Part shown: piece after piece, positions 7,704 through 15,895 of the stretch
How the letters are laid out: every line of letters begins with the position of its first letter
Position numbering within the stretch: position 1 is the stretch's first letter
Translations under genes and position numbers: made by a program
Origin: DASUPK01 sp963695805
Lineage (GTDB): Bacteria > Actinomycetota > Thermoleophilia > Solirubrobacterales > 70-9
Assembly: GCA_963695805.1 (NCBI GenBank)
Contig: CAVOHV010000003.1
Span: 372,001 to 436,000, forward strand
Length of the DNA stretch: 64,000 bases
Direction of reading: 5' to 3'
The notes under the pieces: model-generated
Databases searched by the model: none
Told to the model about the DNA's origin: nothing
What the model saw: only the letters and a program-made list of their open reading frames with translations

Positions 7704-8590
7704 CACCGATCACGGTAGACCCAGCCCAGGATCTCCTCGGTGACGAGCTCCGGCCTCTCGAGGTGGAGAAAGTGCCCTGCGTCCTCGACCACCGAGAAGC
7801 GCGAGCTGGACGAGAGGTGCGTGTCGGCGTCCCGGACGAGATCGACGTCGATGCAGCCATCGCGGGCTCCATGCAGATACAGGGTCGGCTGCGGTGGCGT
7901 CTCGGCCAGCGCCCGCTGTTCCGCCTCGAAGCTCGCGCAGGACTCCGCCGGAGCACTGAGTGCGGCGCGGTAGTAGGCGATCGCCGCCGACAGGTTGGCT
8001 CGTTCGCGCAGGCTGTCCTTCACCCAGGCGAGGTCCTCTGCAGCGTCATAGCCCGGCGACCACTCCTCCCAAAGCCGATCGAGGAACGCCATCTCGTCGT
8101 CGGCCACCACCTCCTCCGCCAGGGGCTGGGTGAAGAGGAACATGTAGAAGAACCGCCTCAGCTGGTCGAAGTCGGTGAACAGTTTCGCGTCCAACGAGAG
8201 CGGCGGGATTGCCAGCGTCACCAGCCGCCGCCAGCGCTCTGGCGCGAAGGCCGCCGCTCCGTAGGCCGCCTCCGCGCCCCAGTCAGTGCCGATCAGGACC
8301 GCCTGACCGTCGGCCCCTAGGGCCTCGTGGAGCCCGTTGGCGTCAGCGATCAGGGCCCCGAGGCTGAAGCAGCCGTCCTCCGGCACCGCGGTCGGCGCGT
8401 AGCCCCGCATGAAAGGCGCCACGGCATGAAACCCCGCCTCGGCGATGGCCGGCAGCTGGTGCCGCCAGGTGTGAGCGGAATCCGGAAAGCCGTGCAGGCA
8501 GAGAGCGAGTGGCCCGGAGCCTGCCTCGAGGACCGTGAACTCGACGCCGTTCGCGCTGATCTCGCGCGCGACGGGCTTGGGCGCGGCCAC
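7703..8590 (-). CDS. Alpha/beta hydrolase, epoxide hydrolase / haloalkane dehalogenase type
   Basis: 295 aa. The oxyanion motif HGFPDS is at about residue 33, the nucleophile elbow is GTDWGA (Asp nucleophile, so epoxide hydrolase or dehalogenase-like rather than a Ser esterase) near residue 102, a cap domain occupies about 140-225, and the catalytic His is in EDAGHFLHLERPE near 275. FMRGYAPT matches the RGxG/S loop of soluble epoxide hydrolases. It starts with GTG 8590, 9 nt downstream of the ABC ATPase stop, and ends overlapping the next gene. Its placement suggests turnover of a lipid-like compound, but the substrate cannot be told. Confidence 0.8.
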   Translation of the reverse strand: MAAPKPVAREISANGVEFTVLEAGSGPLALCLHGFPDSAHTWRHQLPAIAEAGFHAVAPFMRGYAPTAVPEDGCFSLGALIADANGLHEALGADGQAVLIGTDWGAEAAYGAAAFAPERWRRLVTLAIPPLSLDAKLFTDFDQLRRFFYMFLFTQPLAEEVVADDEMAFLDRLWEEWSPGYDAAEDLAWVKDSLRERANLSAAIAYYRAALSAPAESCASFEAEQRALAETPPQPTLYLHGARDGCIDVDLVRDADTHLSSSSRFSVVEDAGHFLHLERPELVTEEILGWVYRDR

Positions 8591-8599
8591 CGGCCGCGC

Positions 8600-9589
8600 C
8601 TAATCCATCGCGAGTGGGCCCTTGACGTCCGCGTTCAGGAACTGGCTGACGAACTCGTTCCGCGAATTGAAGAGCTCGTCCGAGGGACCCGACTCGACGA
8701 TCCGGCCCTTCCAGAGGACCGCGATGAAGTCGGCGATCCGGCGAGCGGTGCCGAGGTCGTGGCTGATGACGAGGTAGCAGCCGCCGTTCTCCTCGTGGAT
8801 CTCGCGGATCAGCTCGCAGAGCAGCGCCGTGCGAACGGGATCGAGCCCGGAGTCGGGCTCATCGAACATGACGATCGCCGGGTCGAGCACCAGCGCCCGG
8901 GCGAAGCCGGCGCGCTTGCGCATCCCGCCCGAGAGCTCGTTCGGCATCTTGTACATCGCCTCGGCCAACCCGACCTCGCGGAGGCGACGGGTGACGATCT
9001 CCTCGATCTCGTCCTCCGACTTGTCCGTGTGCTGGCGCAGCGGGAAGCAGGTGTTGTCGTAGACGTTCATCGAGCCGAACAGCGCGCCGTCCTGGAATAG
9101 CAGGCCGAACTTCTTGCGAACCTCGAAGAGCTCGTCGTCGGTCATGTTCGGGATCGACTCGCCGTGGACGAGCACGTCGCCCGAGTCCGGATACAGCAGT
9201 CCGACGATGTGCTTGATCAGCACCGACTTCCCGGTGCCCGACGGTCCGAGCACCATCGAGATCATGTTGTCGGGGATCCCGAGGTTGCAGCCGTTCAGGA
9301 TCCGCGTGCGGCCGAACTGCTTGACCAGGTCGATGATCTCGATCGCGTCCTTGCCGCCGTGGTCACGTTTGGATCCGGTGTGCCACTTGTAGGGGTCGGG
9401 ATCATCGCCATCCACGCCCGGAATGATGTAGTCGCGGCCTGCGAAGTCCTCCTCGCCGTAGCCCTGCGACTCAAGCGGATCTCCCCGAAGGTCTTCCTCC
9501 ACCTCTCCGGCAGCCTGCACTTCGTCGGCCTCCTCCTCCTCAACTGCCTCGTCCTCGAAGGCGCGCTCCTTCTCGTCACGTTCAGACAA
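8600..9589 (-). CDS. ABC transporter ATP-binding protein, MlaF/Mkl type
   Basis: 329 aa. About 90 acidic N-terminal residues (many Glu and Asp) precede a standard ABC domain: Walker A GPSGTGKS, Q-loop LLFQDGALFG, signature LSGGMRKRA, Walker B AIVMFDEPDSGLD and switch His in VISHD. LSGGMRKR and the DEPDSGLDP loop are typical of MlaF/Mkl ATPases that power lipid transport with YrbE/MlaE permeases. The two permeases are encoded just upstream (80-nt gap). The acidic extension is unusual and could bind a partner. No MCE (MlaD-like) substrate-binding gene is in the window, so the transport direction is open. Confidence 0.88.
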   Translation of the reverse strand: MSERDEKERAFEDEAVEEEEADEVQAAGEVEEDLRGDPLESQGYGEEDFAGRDYIIPGVDGDDPDPYKWHTGSKRDHGGKDAIEIIDLVKQFGRTRILNGCNLGIPDNMISMVLGPSGTGKSVLIKHIVGLLYPDSGDVLVHGESIPNMTDDELFEVRKKFGLLFQDGALFGSMNVYDNTCFPLRQHTDKSEDEIEEIVTRRLREVGLAEAMYKMPNELSGGMRKRAGFARALVLDPAIVMFDEPDSGLDPVRTALLCELIREIHEENGGCYLVISHDLGTARRIADFIAVLWKGRIVESGPSDELFNSRNEFVSQFLNADVKGPLAMD

Positions 9590-9669
9590 CTCTCGCTCCT
9601 CCTCGCTGCGTAGGGGCTTCCGCCACTGAGTGTAGGCAGGGGCAATCGCAAGTCACGCAGCTCGCCACG

Positions 9670-10470
9670 TCAGCCCCCGATTGGAGCCCGGGGGTTCGCG
9701 CCCCAGAAGACCAGCGTTCCCATCATCCCGATGAGGTGGACGAGCACGATGTTGAGCACCATCGATTTCGCGGTCGCGGTGCCGACGCCCACGGGTCCGC
9801 CGGATGCCGTGTAGCCGTAGTAGCAGCCGACGAGCACGATGGCGGTCGCCATCACCATGCCCTTGATCAGGCTGAATAAGAGGTCGGGAGGGTTCTGGAA
9901 CATCCAGAAGATCAGGAAGTAGCCGCCCGAGGAGACGTCGCCGATCTGCTCCACGACCGCGAGCCAGCTGGCGAAGTAGCCGATGCCGACGGCGGCCAGG
10001 TACATGAAGGGGATGGCGATCCAGGCGGCGAGGAGCCGAGTAGCCCCGAGGAAGGTCACCGGCGGCACGCCCATCACCTCCAGTGCGTCGATCTCGTCGG
10101 AGATCCGCATGGCGCCGAGCTCGGCGACGATTCCGGTGCCGACCTTGGCCGCGAGCATGTAGCCGAAGGCGTAGGGAATCACCTCCCGCAGGTCGCACCA
10201 GGCGGCGAACACGCCGGCGTAAGCGGGCGCACCGACCGAGCGGTTGAAGTAGGCGCCCTCGATCCCGCACTGGAGGCCGAGGATGAAGACGAGCCCCCAG
10301 ATCACGATCGTCGAGCCGAGGATCAGGATGCCGGTCTGGCGGAGGGCCTCCCCGAAGAACTGGAAGACGCGGCCGGTGTAGACCAGGCCAGCCACCCTCG
10401 TGCAGAAGCCGAAGATCTCGCCGATTGAGTTGAGCCAGCCACGCGGGACCGCCAGCCAGCCTGCGTTCAC
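9670..10470 (-). CDS. MlaE/YrbE-family permease (second of pair)
   Basis: 266 aa. The MlaE core shows conserved GAMRISDEIDALEVMGVPP (the cytoplasmic coupling helix contacting the ATPase), a long TM at FMYLAAVGIGYFASWLAVV, and the C-terminal GMVMATAIVLVGCYYGYTASGG with VGVGTATAKSMV. GTG 10470 overlaps the TGA of the first permease by 4 bp (GTGA), so the pair is translationally coupled. Earlier in-frame starts would only add out-of-frame residues of the first permease. It forms the membrane channel of a lipid ABC system together with the gene before it and the ATPase at 8600-9589. Confidence 0.88.
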   Translation of the reverse strand: MNAGWLAVPRGWLNSIGEIFGFCTRVAGLVYTGRVFQFFGEALRQTGILILGSTIVIWGLVFILGLQCGIEGAYFNRSVGAPAYAGVFAAWCDLREVIPYAFGYMLAAKVGTGIVAELGAMRISDEIDALEVMGVPPVTFLGATRLLAAWIAIPFMYLAAVGIGYFASWLAVVEQIGDVSSGGYFLIFWMFQNPPDLLFSLIKGMVMATAIVLVGCYYGYTASGGPVGVGTATAKSMVLNIVLVHLIGMMGTLVFWGANPRAPIGG

Positions 10471-11273
10471 TTGATCACCTGGAGCTCGGGGTGCGTCGCG
10501 AGCAGGGTTTGCGTGAAGACGTAATTGAACGCGAAGACGCCCATGAAGGCGATCACGACACCCTCGTTGACGGCTCGACCCACCCCCTCGGCGCCTCCGG
10601 ACGCAGTCATCCCCTTGTAGGAGCAGACGATCGCGATGATCGCCCCGAACATCGTGCACTTCAGCACCGATCCCCAGAGATCGGTGACCGAGGCGTTGTT
10701 GAAGAGGGTCGCGAAGAATCCGCCGACCGGCTCGTTGTAGAGCAGCTCCGCGCCGAGCCCTCCGACGATGCCGAAGATCAGCGCGTAGATGTCCAGTAGC
10801 CCCGTAATCAGCATCAGCGCCAGGAAGCGCGGGACGACCAGGTTCTTGATCGGATCGACGCCGAGCACCTGGAGAGCATCCAGCTCCTCGCGGATCTTTC
10901 GGGCACCGAGGTCCGCAGTGATCGCCGTCCCGGCGACCCCGGCGACGACCACGGCGGTGACGGAGGGGGCGAACTCGCGGATCGAGGCGAGCACGAAGAA
11001 CCCGCCGAGGCGGTCGAGAGCGCCGAACAGCGAGAGGAAGTTCGCGGCCTGCAGGCCGGGCGCCCCGAAGCCGAAGGCGAGCGTCGAGATCATCATCGGG
11101 AACCAGCAGAGCTGTAGGGCGAAGAGGAACTGCCCGATGAACTCACCCCCGTAGGGATACGGCGGGCGGATCGCTGAGACGACCGTCTTGGCGGTCAGGA
11201 TCATCATGTCTCCGACCTGCTCGAATAGAGACTTGGCCGGGAGGAATGCCCTGTCGGCTACGGATCTGACCAT
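10467..11273 (-). CDS. MlaE/YrbE-family permease (first of pair)
   Basis: 268 aa. The start is ATG 11273, preceded by a strong GGAGGAGA, giving MVRSVADRAFLPAKSLFEQ. The longer open frame to 11501 is non-coding in character. Conserved landmarks are ITADLGARKIREELDALQVLGVDP (coupling helix with the EELDAL motif), EFAPSVTAVVVAGVAGTAI, and GAIIAIVCSYKGMTASGGAEGVG near the C-terminus. This is the first gene of the minus-strand lipid-transport operon. Two different permeases are the pattern of actinobacterial Mce loci, but here they are not followed by mce genes. Confidence 0.88.
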   Translation of the reverse strand: MVRSVADRAFLPAKSLFEQVGDMMILTAKTVVSAIRPPYPYGGEFIGQFLFALQLCWFPMMISTLAFGFGAPGLQAANFLSLFGALDRLGGFFVLASIREFAPSVTAVVVAGVAGTAITADLGARKIREELDALQVLGVDPIKNLVVPRFLALMLITGLLDIYALIFGIVGGLGAELLYNEPVGGFFATLFNNASVTDLWGSVLKCTMFGAIIAIVCSYKGMTASGGAEGVGRAVNEGVVIAFMGVFAFNYVFTQTLLATHPELQVIK

Positions 11274-11442
11274 TTGCTCTCCTCCGGAGCCTCCCCCATC
11301 CTGGGGCGCGGCCCCGCACGCCACAAACGCGGCGCACCGGAAGAGTATGTGATGGCGGGGCCGTTCGCCACCCACAACCCGCCCTGCAAAACCCCCGGAA
11401 CTCACGATTCGGAGGTGGAATGGCGCGAGTAGGGTGCGTGCT

Positions 11443-12255
11443 ATGTTGGCCGCGCCTTTGGAGGAGAGCGCCTCGACAGCCCTTGCGGTGAGGGCCCGCA
11501 AGCGTGCCGGGATCGGGTTGGCGGTAGCCCTGATGGCGGCGGGGGTCGCCTCGTGCGGCGGGGGCGAGCGCCAGGATGCGGGCGAGCCGGAGGGCGACTT
11601 CCCGGTTCAGATCGTCAGGGCGAACTTCCCCAGCAAGCAGCAGCTGGCGCAGAACACGAACCTGACCCTCTCGGTCGCGAACACCGGCGACAAGGCCATC
11701 CCCGACCTGGCGATCACGATCTTCACGAGCTCGAACGCCAACACCAGTGAGTCGAGCTCGTCGAGCACTGGGACCACGAGCACCGGCACGAGCGCCGCGA
11801 GCCAGAACCTGCCCGAGGCTCAGGGTTCGTTCTCGGTCCGCTCCGAGCAGCAGGGCCTCGCCATCCCCTTCCGGCCGGTCTGGATCCTCGAGTCGGGCTT
11901 TCCGAAGCTCGCCGGCCAGACCGCCTCGGCCGGAGCCGAGGCGGCGCAGACCGACACCTTCGCCTTTGGCTCCCTGGCTGCCAACGACACCCGCGAGATG
12001 GTCTGGAACGTGACCCCGGTGCAGGCGGGCACCTACACGGTCCACTACCGCGTCGCCGCGGGCCTACAGGGCAAGGCGAAGGCCGTGACCGGGGATGGCT
12101 CAATCCCGGAGGGAGAGTTCGTCGTCCGCATCTCGAGCGCGCCTCCGCAGACGCGGGTGAACGACGCCGGTCAGGTCGTGCCGATCAAGCCCAGCGACGT
12201 CATCGGCCAGGCCGGCAACCAGCAGCAGAAGTCAGAGCTCAAGGGGCAGCAGTAG
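11443..12255 (+). CDS. Secreted lipoprotein with CARDB-like beta domain
   Basis: 270 aa from ATG 11443. A positively charged n-region (VRARKRAG), a hydrophobic stretch and GVASCGGG form a lipobox with the lipidated Cys near residue 37. The mature part looks like a CARDB-type beta-sandwich (NLTLSVANTGDKAIPDLAITI), interrupted by a Ser/Thr-rich insert (about residues 107-125), with a C-terminal Gln-rich tail. ATG 11443 is favoured by TAGGGT at 11430-11435, seven nt upstream, which would make a leaderless mRNA. A GTG at 11434 is also in frame. It is divergent from the permease operon and overlaps the end of the TetR gene by 17 bp. It could be a surface component for the lipid system, but that is only a guess from position. 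Confidence 0.75.
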   Translation: MLAAPLEESASTALAVRARKRAGIGLAVALMAAGVASCGGGERQDAGEPEGDFPVQIVRANFPSKQQLAQNTNLTLSVANTGDKAIPDLAITIFTSSNANTSESSSSSTGTTSTGTSAASQNLPEAQGSFSVRSEQQGLAIPFRPVWILESGFPKLAGQTASAGAEAAQTDTFAFGSLAANDTREMVWNVTPVQAGTYTVHYRVAAGLQGKAKAVTGDGSIPEGEFVVRISSAPPQTRVNDAGQVVPIKPSDVIGQAGNQQQKSELKGQQ

Positions 12256-12871
12256 CCGGAACACCGGCAACGGCCGCGACAGCGCCGGTCATCAGCTCGG
12301 CGGCCGCCTCGTCGTCCATGCCCTCGCCGGTGAGGCGCTCCCAGGTCCAGAAGTCGAGCGCGACCCGGGTTAGAGAGCGCACGCGAGCCGCCTGATCCGA
12401 CCCGAGCCCGAAGCCCGCCGTCACGGCATCTGCAAGACCGCCGAGGGCCACGTCGGAGTTGGCCTTCATGAACTCGTCCAGCGCCGGGTCGGAGCGGCGG
12501 TCCCGCTGCAGGTTCCCCATCATCCCTCCCTGCTGCCGGTACCAGCTCCCGTAGACCGTTCGCAGCAATGAGCCGAGCCGCTCGATGGGGTCAGCAGGCG
12601 CCAGCGCCGCCTGAAAGTCGGGCAGCGGATGCTCGGAGAGGTGGTGGGCCGAGCAGGCGGGGTAGAGGGAGGCGTTGTCCGGGAAGTGCTTGTAGACGGT
12701 TAGGCGGCTGACGCCGGCCCGGCGAGCGATCTCCGCCACGGTCGTCCCGGCCGGGCCGATCTCCTCATGCAGCCCCGCGGCAGCCTTGGCGATCCGCTCC
12801 CGGGTTCGCTCCTGGCTCTCGGCACGTGCCTTCAGCTCGTATTTCCGGTTGTTCGTCTTTTGGGTTGACAT
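12239..12871 (-). CDS. TetR-family transcriptional regulator
   Basis: 210 aa from ATG 12871. The N-terminal HTH reads TTVAEIARRAGVSRLTVYKHFPDNASLY at about residues 43-70, preceded by a basic leader helix (KARAESQERTRERIAKAAAGL). The C-terminal two-thirds is the ligand and dimer domain. It is divergent from the cupin gene, and an inverted repeat covering its own start codon and the cupin -35 box suggests it represses both. A start at 12916 is possible but would put the operator inside the coding region. Its inducer is unknown. The 3' end overlaps the convergent lipoprotein gene. Confidence 0.85.
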   Translation of the reverse strand: MSTQKTNNRKYELKARAESQERTRERIAKAAAGLHEEIGPAGTTVAEIARRAGVSRLTVYKHFPDNASLYPACSAHHLSEHPLPDFQAALAPADPIERLGSLLRTVYGSWYRQQGGMMGNLQRDRRSDPALDEFMKANSDVALGGLADAVTAGFGLGSDQAARVRSLTRVALDFWTWERLTGEGMDDEAAAELMTGAVAAVAGVPATAAP

Positions 12872-12893
12872 GCCGTCAATTGGAATGTTACAG
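12865..12893 (+). promoter_or_regulatory. Cupin promoter with overlapping TetR operator
   Basis: Perfect inverted repeat TTGAC-N5-GTCAA at 12865-12879. The same bases supply a consensus -35 TTGACA (12865-12870), followed after 17 bp by TTACAG (12888-12893). A dimeric repressor on the palindrome would block RNA polymerase at the cupin promoter and also cover the tetR start. The cupin then has a leader of about 40 nt with AAGGAGAAGGAG next to its ATG. Confidence 0.6.
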
Positions 12894-12939
12894 TGCTCGC
12901 GCTTCGACTGACACACCGTTTATCGAAAAGGAGAAGGAG

Positions 12940-13491
12940 ATGGAGACTGCCGCAGTGGAAAAGAGGGTCCGCTTCGACGCGAGCCAGGGCCCGCGGATCG
13001 TTGGGCCGGATGAGGGGAAGGCGGTGGACCTGGGATCCGTCGGGGTTCGCTTCATGGCCTGGGCGGAGGAAACCGGCGGCGGGTTCTCGCTGGTCGAGCA
13101 TCCGATTCCGCCGAAGACGCTGGTCGCGCCTGTGCACATCCACGAGCGCGAGGACGAGTACAGCTTCGTCCTCGAGGGCCGCATGGGCGCCAAGCTCGGC
13201 GACGACGTCGTCTACGCCGAGGTGGGCGACCTGGCCTTCAAGCCGCGCAACCAATGGCATACGTTCTGGAACCCTGACGAGACCCCATGCCGGATCCTCG
13301 AGATCATCGCTCCGGGCGGCTTCGAGCGCTTCTTCGACGAGATGGCGACTCTGATGGCCGACGAGTTCGATCCGGAGAAGCTCGCGGAGCTCGGTGCCGG
13401 CTACGGGCACTACTTCAAGCCCGAGACCGTTCCGGAGCTCTGTGCCGAGCACGGTCTCACGCATCCGATGCTGGCGATGCTGGAGAGCTAG
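12940..13491 (+). CDS. Cupin-domain protein
   Basis: 183 aa. A single cupin barrel: first motif PVHIHEREDEYSFVLEG carries the metal-binding His-x-His and Glu, and NQWHTFWNP carries the last His. ATG 12940 directly follows AAGGAGAAGGAG. The C-terminal 60 residues (FFDEMATLMADEF onward) are helical, a layout seen in quercetinase-like and dioxygenase-like cupins. It is regulated, on sequence evidence, by the divergent TetR protein. The metal and substrate are not predictable. A dioxygenase or isomerase acting on the TetR inducer is a reasonable model. Confidence 0.8.
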   Translation: METAAVEKRVRFDASQGPRIVGPDEGKAVDLGSVGVRFMAWAEETGGGFSLVEHPIPPKTLVAPVHIHEREDEYSFVLEGRMGAKLGDDVVYAEVGDLAFKPRNQWHTFWNPDETPCRILEIIAPGGFERFFDEMATLMADEFDPEKLAELGAGYGHYFKPETVPELCAEHGLTHPMLAMLES

Positions 13492-13566
13492 GCACCGAAA
13501 AGCGTCATAGGCTGATCCTGCGGGCGGGGCGCACCGAGCGCCCCGTCCGCGTGTTTCATCTGCGGC

Positions 13567-14745
13567 ATGAGTTCGCCTCCTCGCCTCTCCGTTCTCGTCG
13601 CTCCGGTCGTGCTGGCCGCCCTGATCGCAGGGTGCGGCGGCGGCTCCGACTCGTCCGGCATGGGGAGCACCGCCGCGCAGCAGACGCCTGCGGGGAACGG
13701 CCAGGTGCAGCTGGAGAAGGTCGGCGACTTCGACCAGCCCGACTACATCACCGAACCGCCCCGCAGCGCCGACCTCTACGTGGTCGAGCGGCAGGGAGCC
13801 GTGCGAATCGTGCGGGACGGTCAGGTGGTCTCGACTCCCGCGCTCGACATCACCGATGAGGTCGACTCCGACGGCGAGGAGCAGGGCCTGCTCTCCGTTG
13901 CCTTCCCGCCGGACTTCCAAACTTCCCGGCTCGTCTATGCGTACTACACCGGGAACGACCAGGACCAGCACGTGGTCGGCTACACGGTCGGCGACGACGG
14001 CTCATTCGAGCGATCGAGCCAGCGCGAGCTCCTGCACATGGACGACTTCGCCTCCAATCACAATGGCGGCCTGCTCCTCTTCGGCCCGGACCGGCAGCTC
14101 TACATCGGCACGGGAGACGGCGGGATCGCCGACGATCCGAAGCGCAACGGCCAGAACGTCGACTCGCTGCTCGGCAAGATCCTCCGAATCGACCCGCGGC
14201 CGAGCGATGGCCACCCGTACACGGCTCCCTCGCCGGGTCCGCTTGGAGCCGGAGCCCTTCCCGAGATCTGCGACTACGGCCTGCGGAACCCTTGGCGCTT
14301 CAGCTTCGATCGCGCCACGGGCTCCTTGCTGATCGGCGACGTCGGGCAGAACACCCAGGAGGAGATCGACTACGTCCCGGCGGAGCGCGTTTGCGGCAAC
14401 AACTTCGGCTGGTCGGCCTTCGAGGGCACTGACCGCTTCAATACGGACCAGACCGCGCCGAACGCGGTCTTCCCGATCCTCACCTACAGCCACGATGAGG
14501 GCGGCTGTTCGGTCACCGGCGGCTACGTCGTCCGCGACCGCTCGCTCCCGGCGCTCTTCGGGCGCTACGTCTATGGCGACTTCTGCGTCGGGGAGCTGCG
14601 CAGCTTCAAACCGGCGATGCCGCAGGCACGCGATGATCGGCCGGTGGGCCTGACTGTGCCCAGCCTCTCCTCGTTCGGCGAGGACAACCAGGGCCACATC
14701 TACGTCGTGTCGCTCGACGGCCCCGTCTACCGTCTCGCGCAATGA
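13567..14745 (+). CDS. PQQ-type sugar dehydrogenase (GSDH family), lipoprotein
   Basis: 392 aa. The signal sequence MSSPPRLSVLVAPVVLAALIAGC has a lipobox, so the enzyme is tethered outside the membrane. The body is the six-bladed beta-propeller of soluble glucose / aldose (sorbosone) dehydrogenases: QGLLSVAFPPDF, the catalytic-His motif SNHNGGLLLFGPD, GTGDGG, GKILRIDP, YGLRNPWRFSFD and IGDVGQNTQEEIDY. The family oxidises aldoses with PQQ and passes electrons to an external acceptor. The gene overlaps the next one by ATGA, and a third homologue follows. No PQQ biosynthesis gene is in the window. Confidence 0.88.
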   Translation: MSSPPRLSVLVAPVVLAALIAGCGGGSDSSGMGSTAAQQTPAGNGQVQLEKVGDFDQPDYITEPPRSADLYVVERQGAVRIVRDGQVVSTPALDITDEVDSDGEEQGLLSVAFPPDFQTSRLVYAYYTGNDQDQHVVGYTVGDDGSFERSSQRELLHMDDFASNHNGGLLLFGPDRQLYIGTGDGGIADDPKRNGQNVDSLLGKILRIDPRPSDGHPYTAPSPGPLGAGALPEICDYGLRNPWRFSFDRATGSLLIGDVGQNTQEEIDYVPAERVCGNNFGWSAFEGTDRFNTDQTAPNAVFPILTYSHDEGGCSVTGGYVVRDRSLPALFGRYVYGDFCVGELRSFKPAMPQARDDRPVGLTVPSLSSFGEDNQGHIYVVSLDGPVYRLAQ

Positions 14746-15836
14746 GACGCCTCACCATCGCACTCGCACTGGGGGCGCTCGGGGCGCTCGTCCTCGGCAC
14801 CGCGGTCGCGGAGGCCAAGCCCAAGGTGAAGCTGAAGCGGATCGGCCGCTTCCAGAGCCCCACCTACGTGACCTCGGTGCCGGGCGTGCCCGGTGTGATC
14901 GTGGTCGAGCGGGGCGGGCGGATCCGGCTCGTCCAGGGACACAGGCGCCGCAACTTCACCAGCATCGCCGGCAATGTCTCGACCGGCGGGGAACGAGGCC
15001 TGCTCTCGGCTGCCTTCGCGCCCGACTACGCGAGCTCGAGGCTGCTCTACGTCTACTTCACGAACGGTGCCGGAGACCTCGTAATCGCGGAACTGCACGC
15101 CGACGCGAATGGACGGCACGCCGACCCTGCGAGCCTGCGACCGCTCGTCACGATCCCCCACCCCAACCAGTCGAATCACAACGGCGGTCAACTCCAGTTC
15201 GGGCCCGACGGCATGCTCTACGCCGGCACGGGGGACGGCGGCGGGGCGGGCGACCAACCCGACAACGCCCAGAACCCGAATTCGCGTCTCGGCAAGCTGC
15301 TCCGGATCAACCCGTCCTCCGGGGCGGTCGGCATCTACTCGATCGGCCTGCGCAACCCGTACCGATTCTCCTTCGATCTGGTCACAGATCCCGGTCAGCC
15401 GCGGATCGCGATCGGGGACGTCGGCCAGGACCGCTTCGATGAGATCGACTACCTGCCCTTCGCGGCGGCCAACGGAGCGAACTTCGGCTGGAACGACTTC
15501 GAGGGGTTCGCCCCGTTCTCGGGCGCGCATTCCCCCACCCCGAGCCAAACGGTCAAACCGATCAAGGTCCGCAGCATCTCCGGCGCCGGCTGCGCGCTCA
15601 TCGGCGGTTACGTGGTCCGCGACTCGCGGCTGCGGCCGCTCTTCCACCGTTATGTCTACGGCGACTTCTGCAGCGGCAAGGTTCGCTCCCTGATCCCCGC
15701 CCTGGGCGGCGCGCGAAAGAATCGCGGCACGGGGTTGCGGGTGGCCGGCCTGAGCTCATTCGGCGAGACGGCCAACGGCTCGCTCTACGCCACGTCGCTC
15801 AATGGCCCGGTCTACCGGTTCGTCCGCAAGCGCTGA
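14742..15836 (+). CDS. PQQ-type sugar dehydrogenase (GSDH family), secreted
   Basis: 364 aa, a paralogue of the preceding gene. It has a plain Sec signal (MRRLTIALALGALGALVLG, then AEA as the likely cleavage site) and no lipobox Cys, so it should be released rather than anchored. The propeller motifs repeat: RGLLSAAFAPDY, SNHNGGQLQFGPDGMLY, GTGDGGGAGDQ, GKLLRINP, GLRNPYRFSFD, IGDVGQDRFDEIDY and NGANFGWNDFEGF. The ATG overlaps the previous TGA (ATGA), so translation is coupled. Loops between blades are shorter than in its neighbours. Confidence 0.87.
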   Translation: MRRLTIALALGALGALVLGTAVAEAKPKVKLKRIGRFQSPTYVTSVPGVPGVIVVERGGRIRLVQGHRRRNFTSIAGNVSTGGERGLLSAAFAPDYASSRLLYVYFTNGAGDLVIAELHADANGRHADPASLRPLVTIPHPNQSNHNGGQLQFGPDGMLYAGTGDGGGAGDQPDNAQNPNSRLGKLLRINPSSGAVGIYSIGLRNPYRFSFDLVTDPGQPRIAIGDVGQDRFDEIDYLPFAAANGANFGWNDFEGFAPFSGAHSPTPSQTVKPIKVRSISGAGCALIGGYVVRDSRLRPLFHRYVYGDFCSGKVRSLIPALGGARKNRGTGLRVAGLSSFGETANGSLYATSLNGPVYRFVRKR

Positions 15837-15895
15837 CGAAAGCGGCCGCATGAGCGGCTAATAACCTGGGCCTCGCCTCGCGCAGGACCCCTCCC

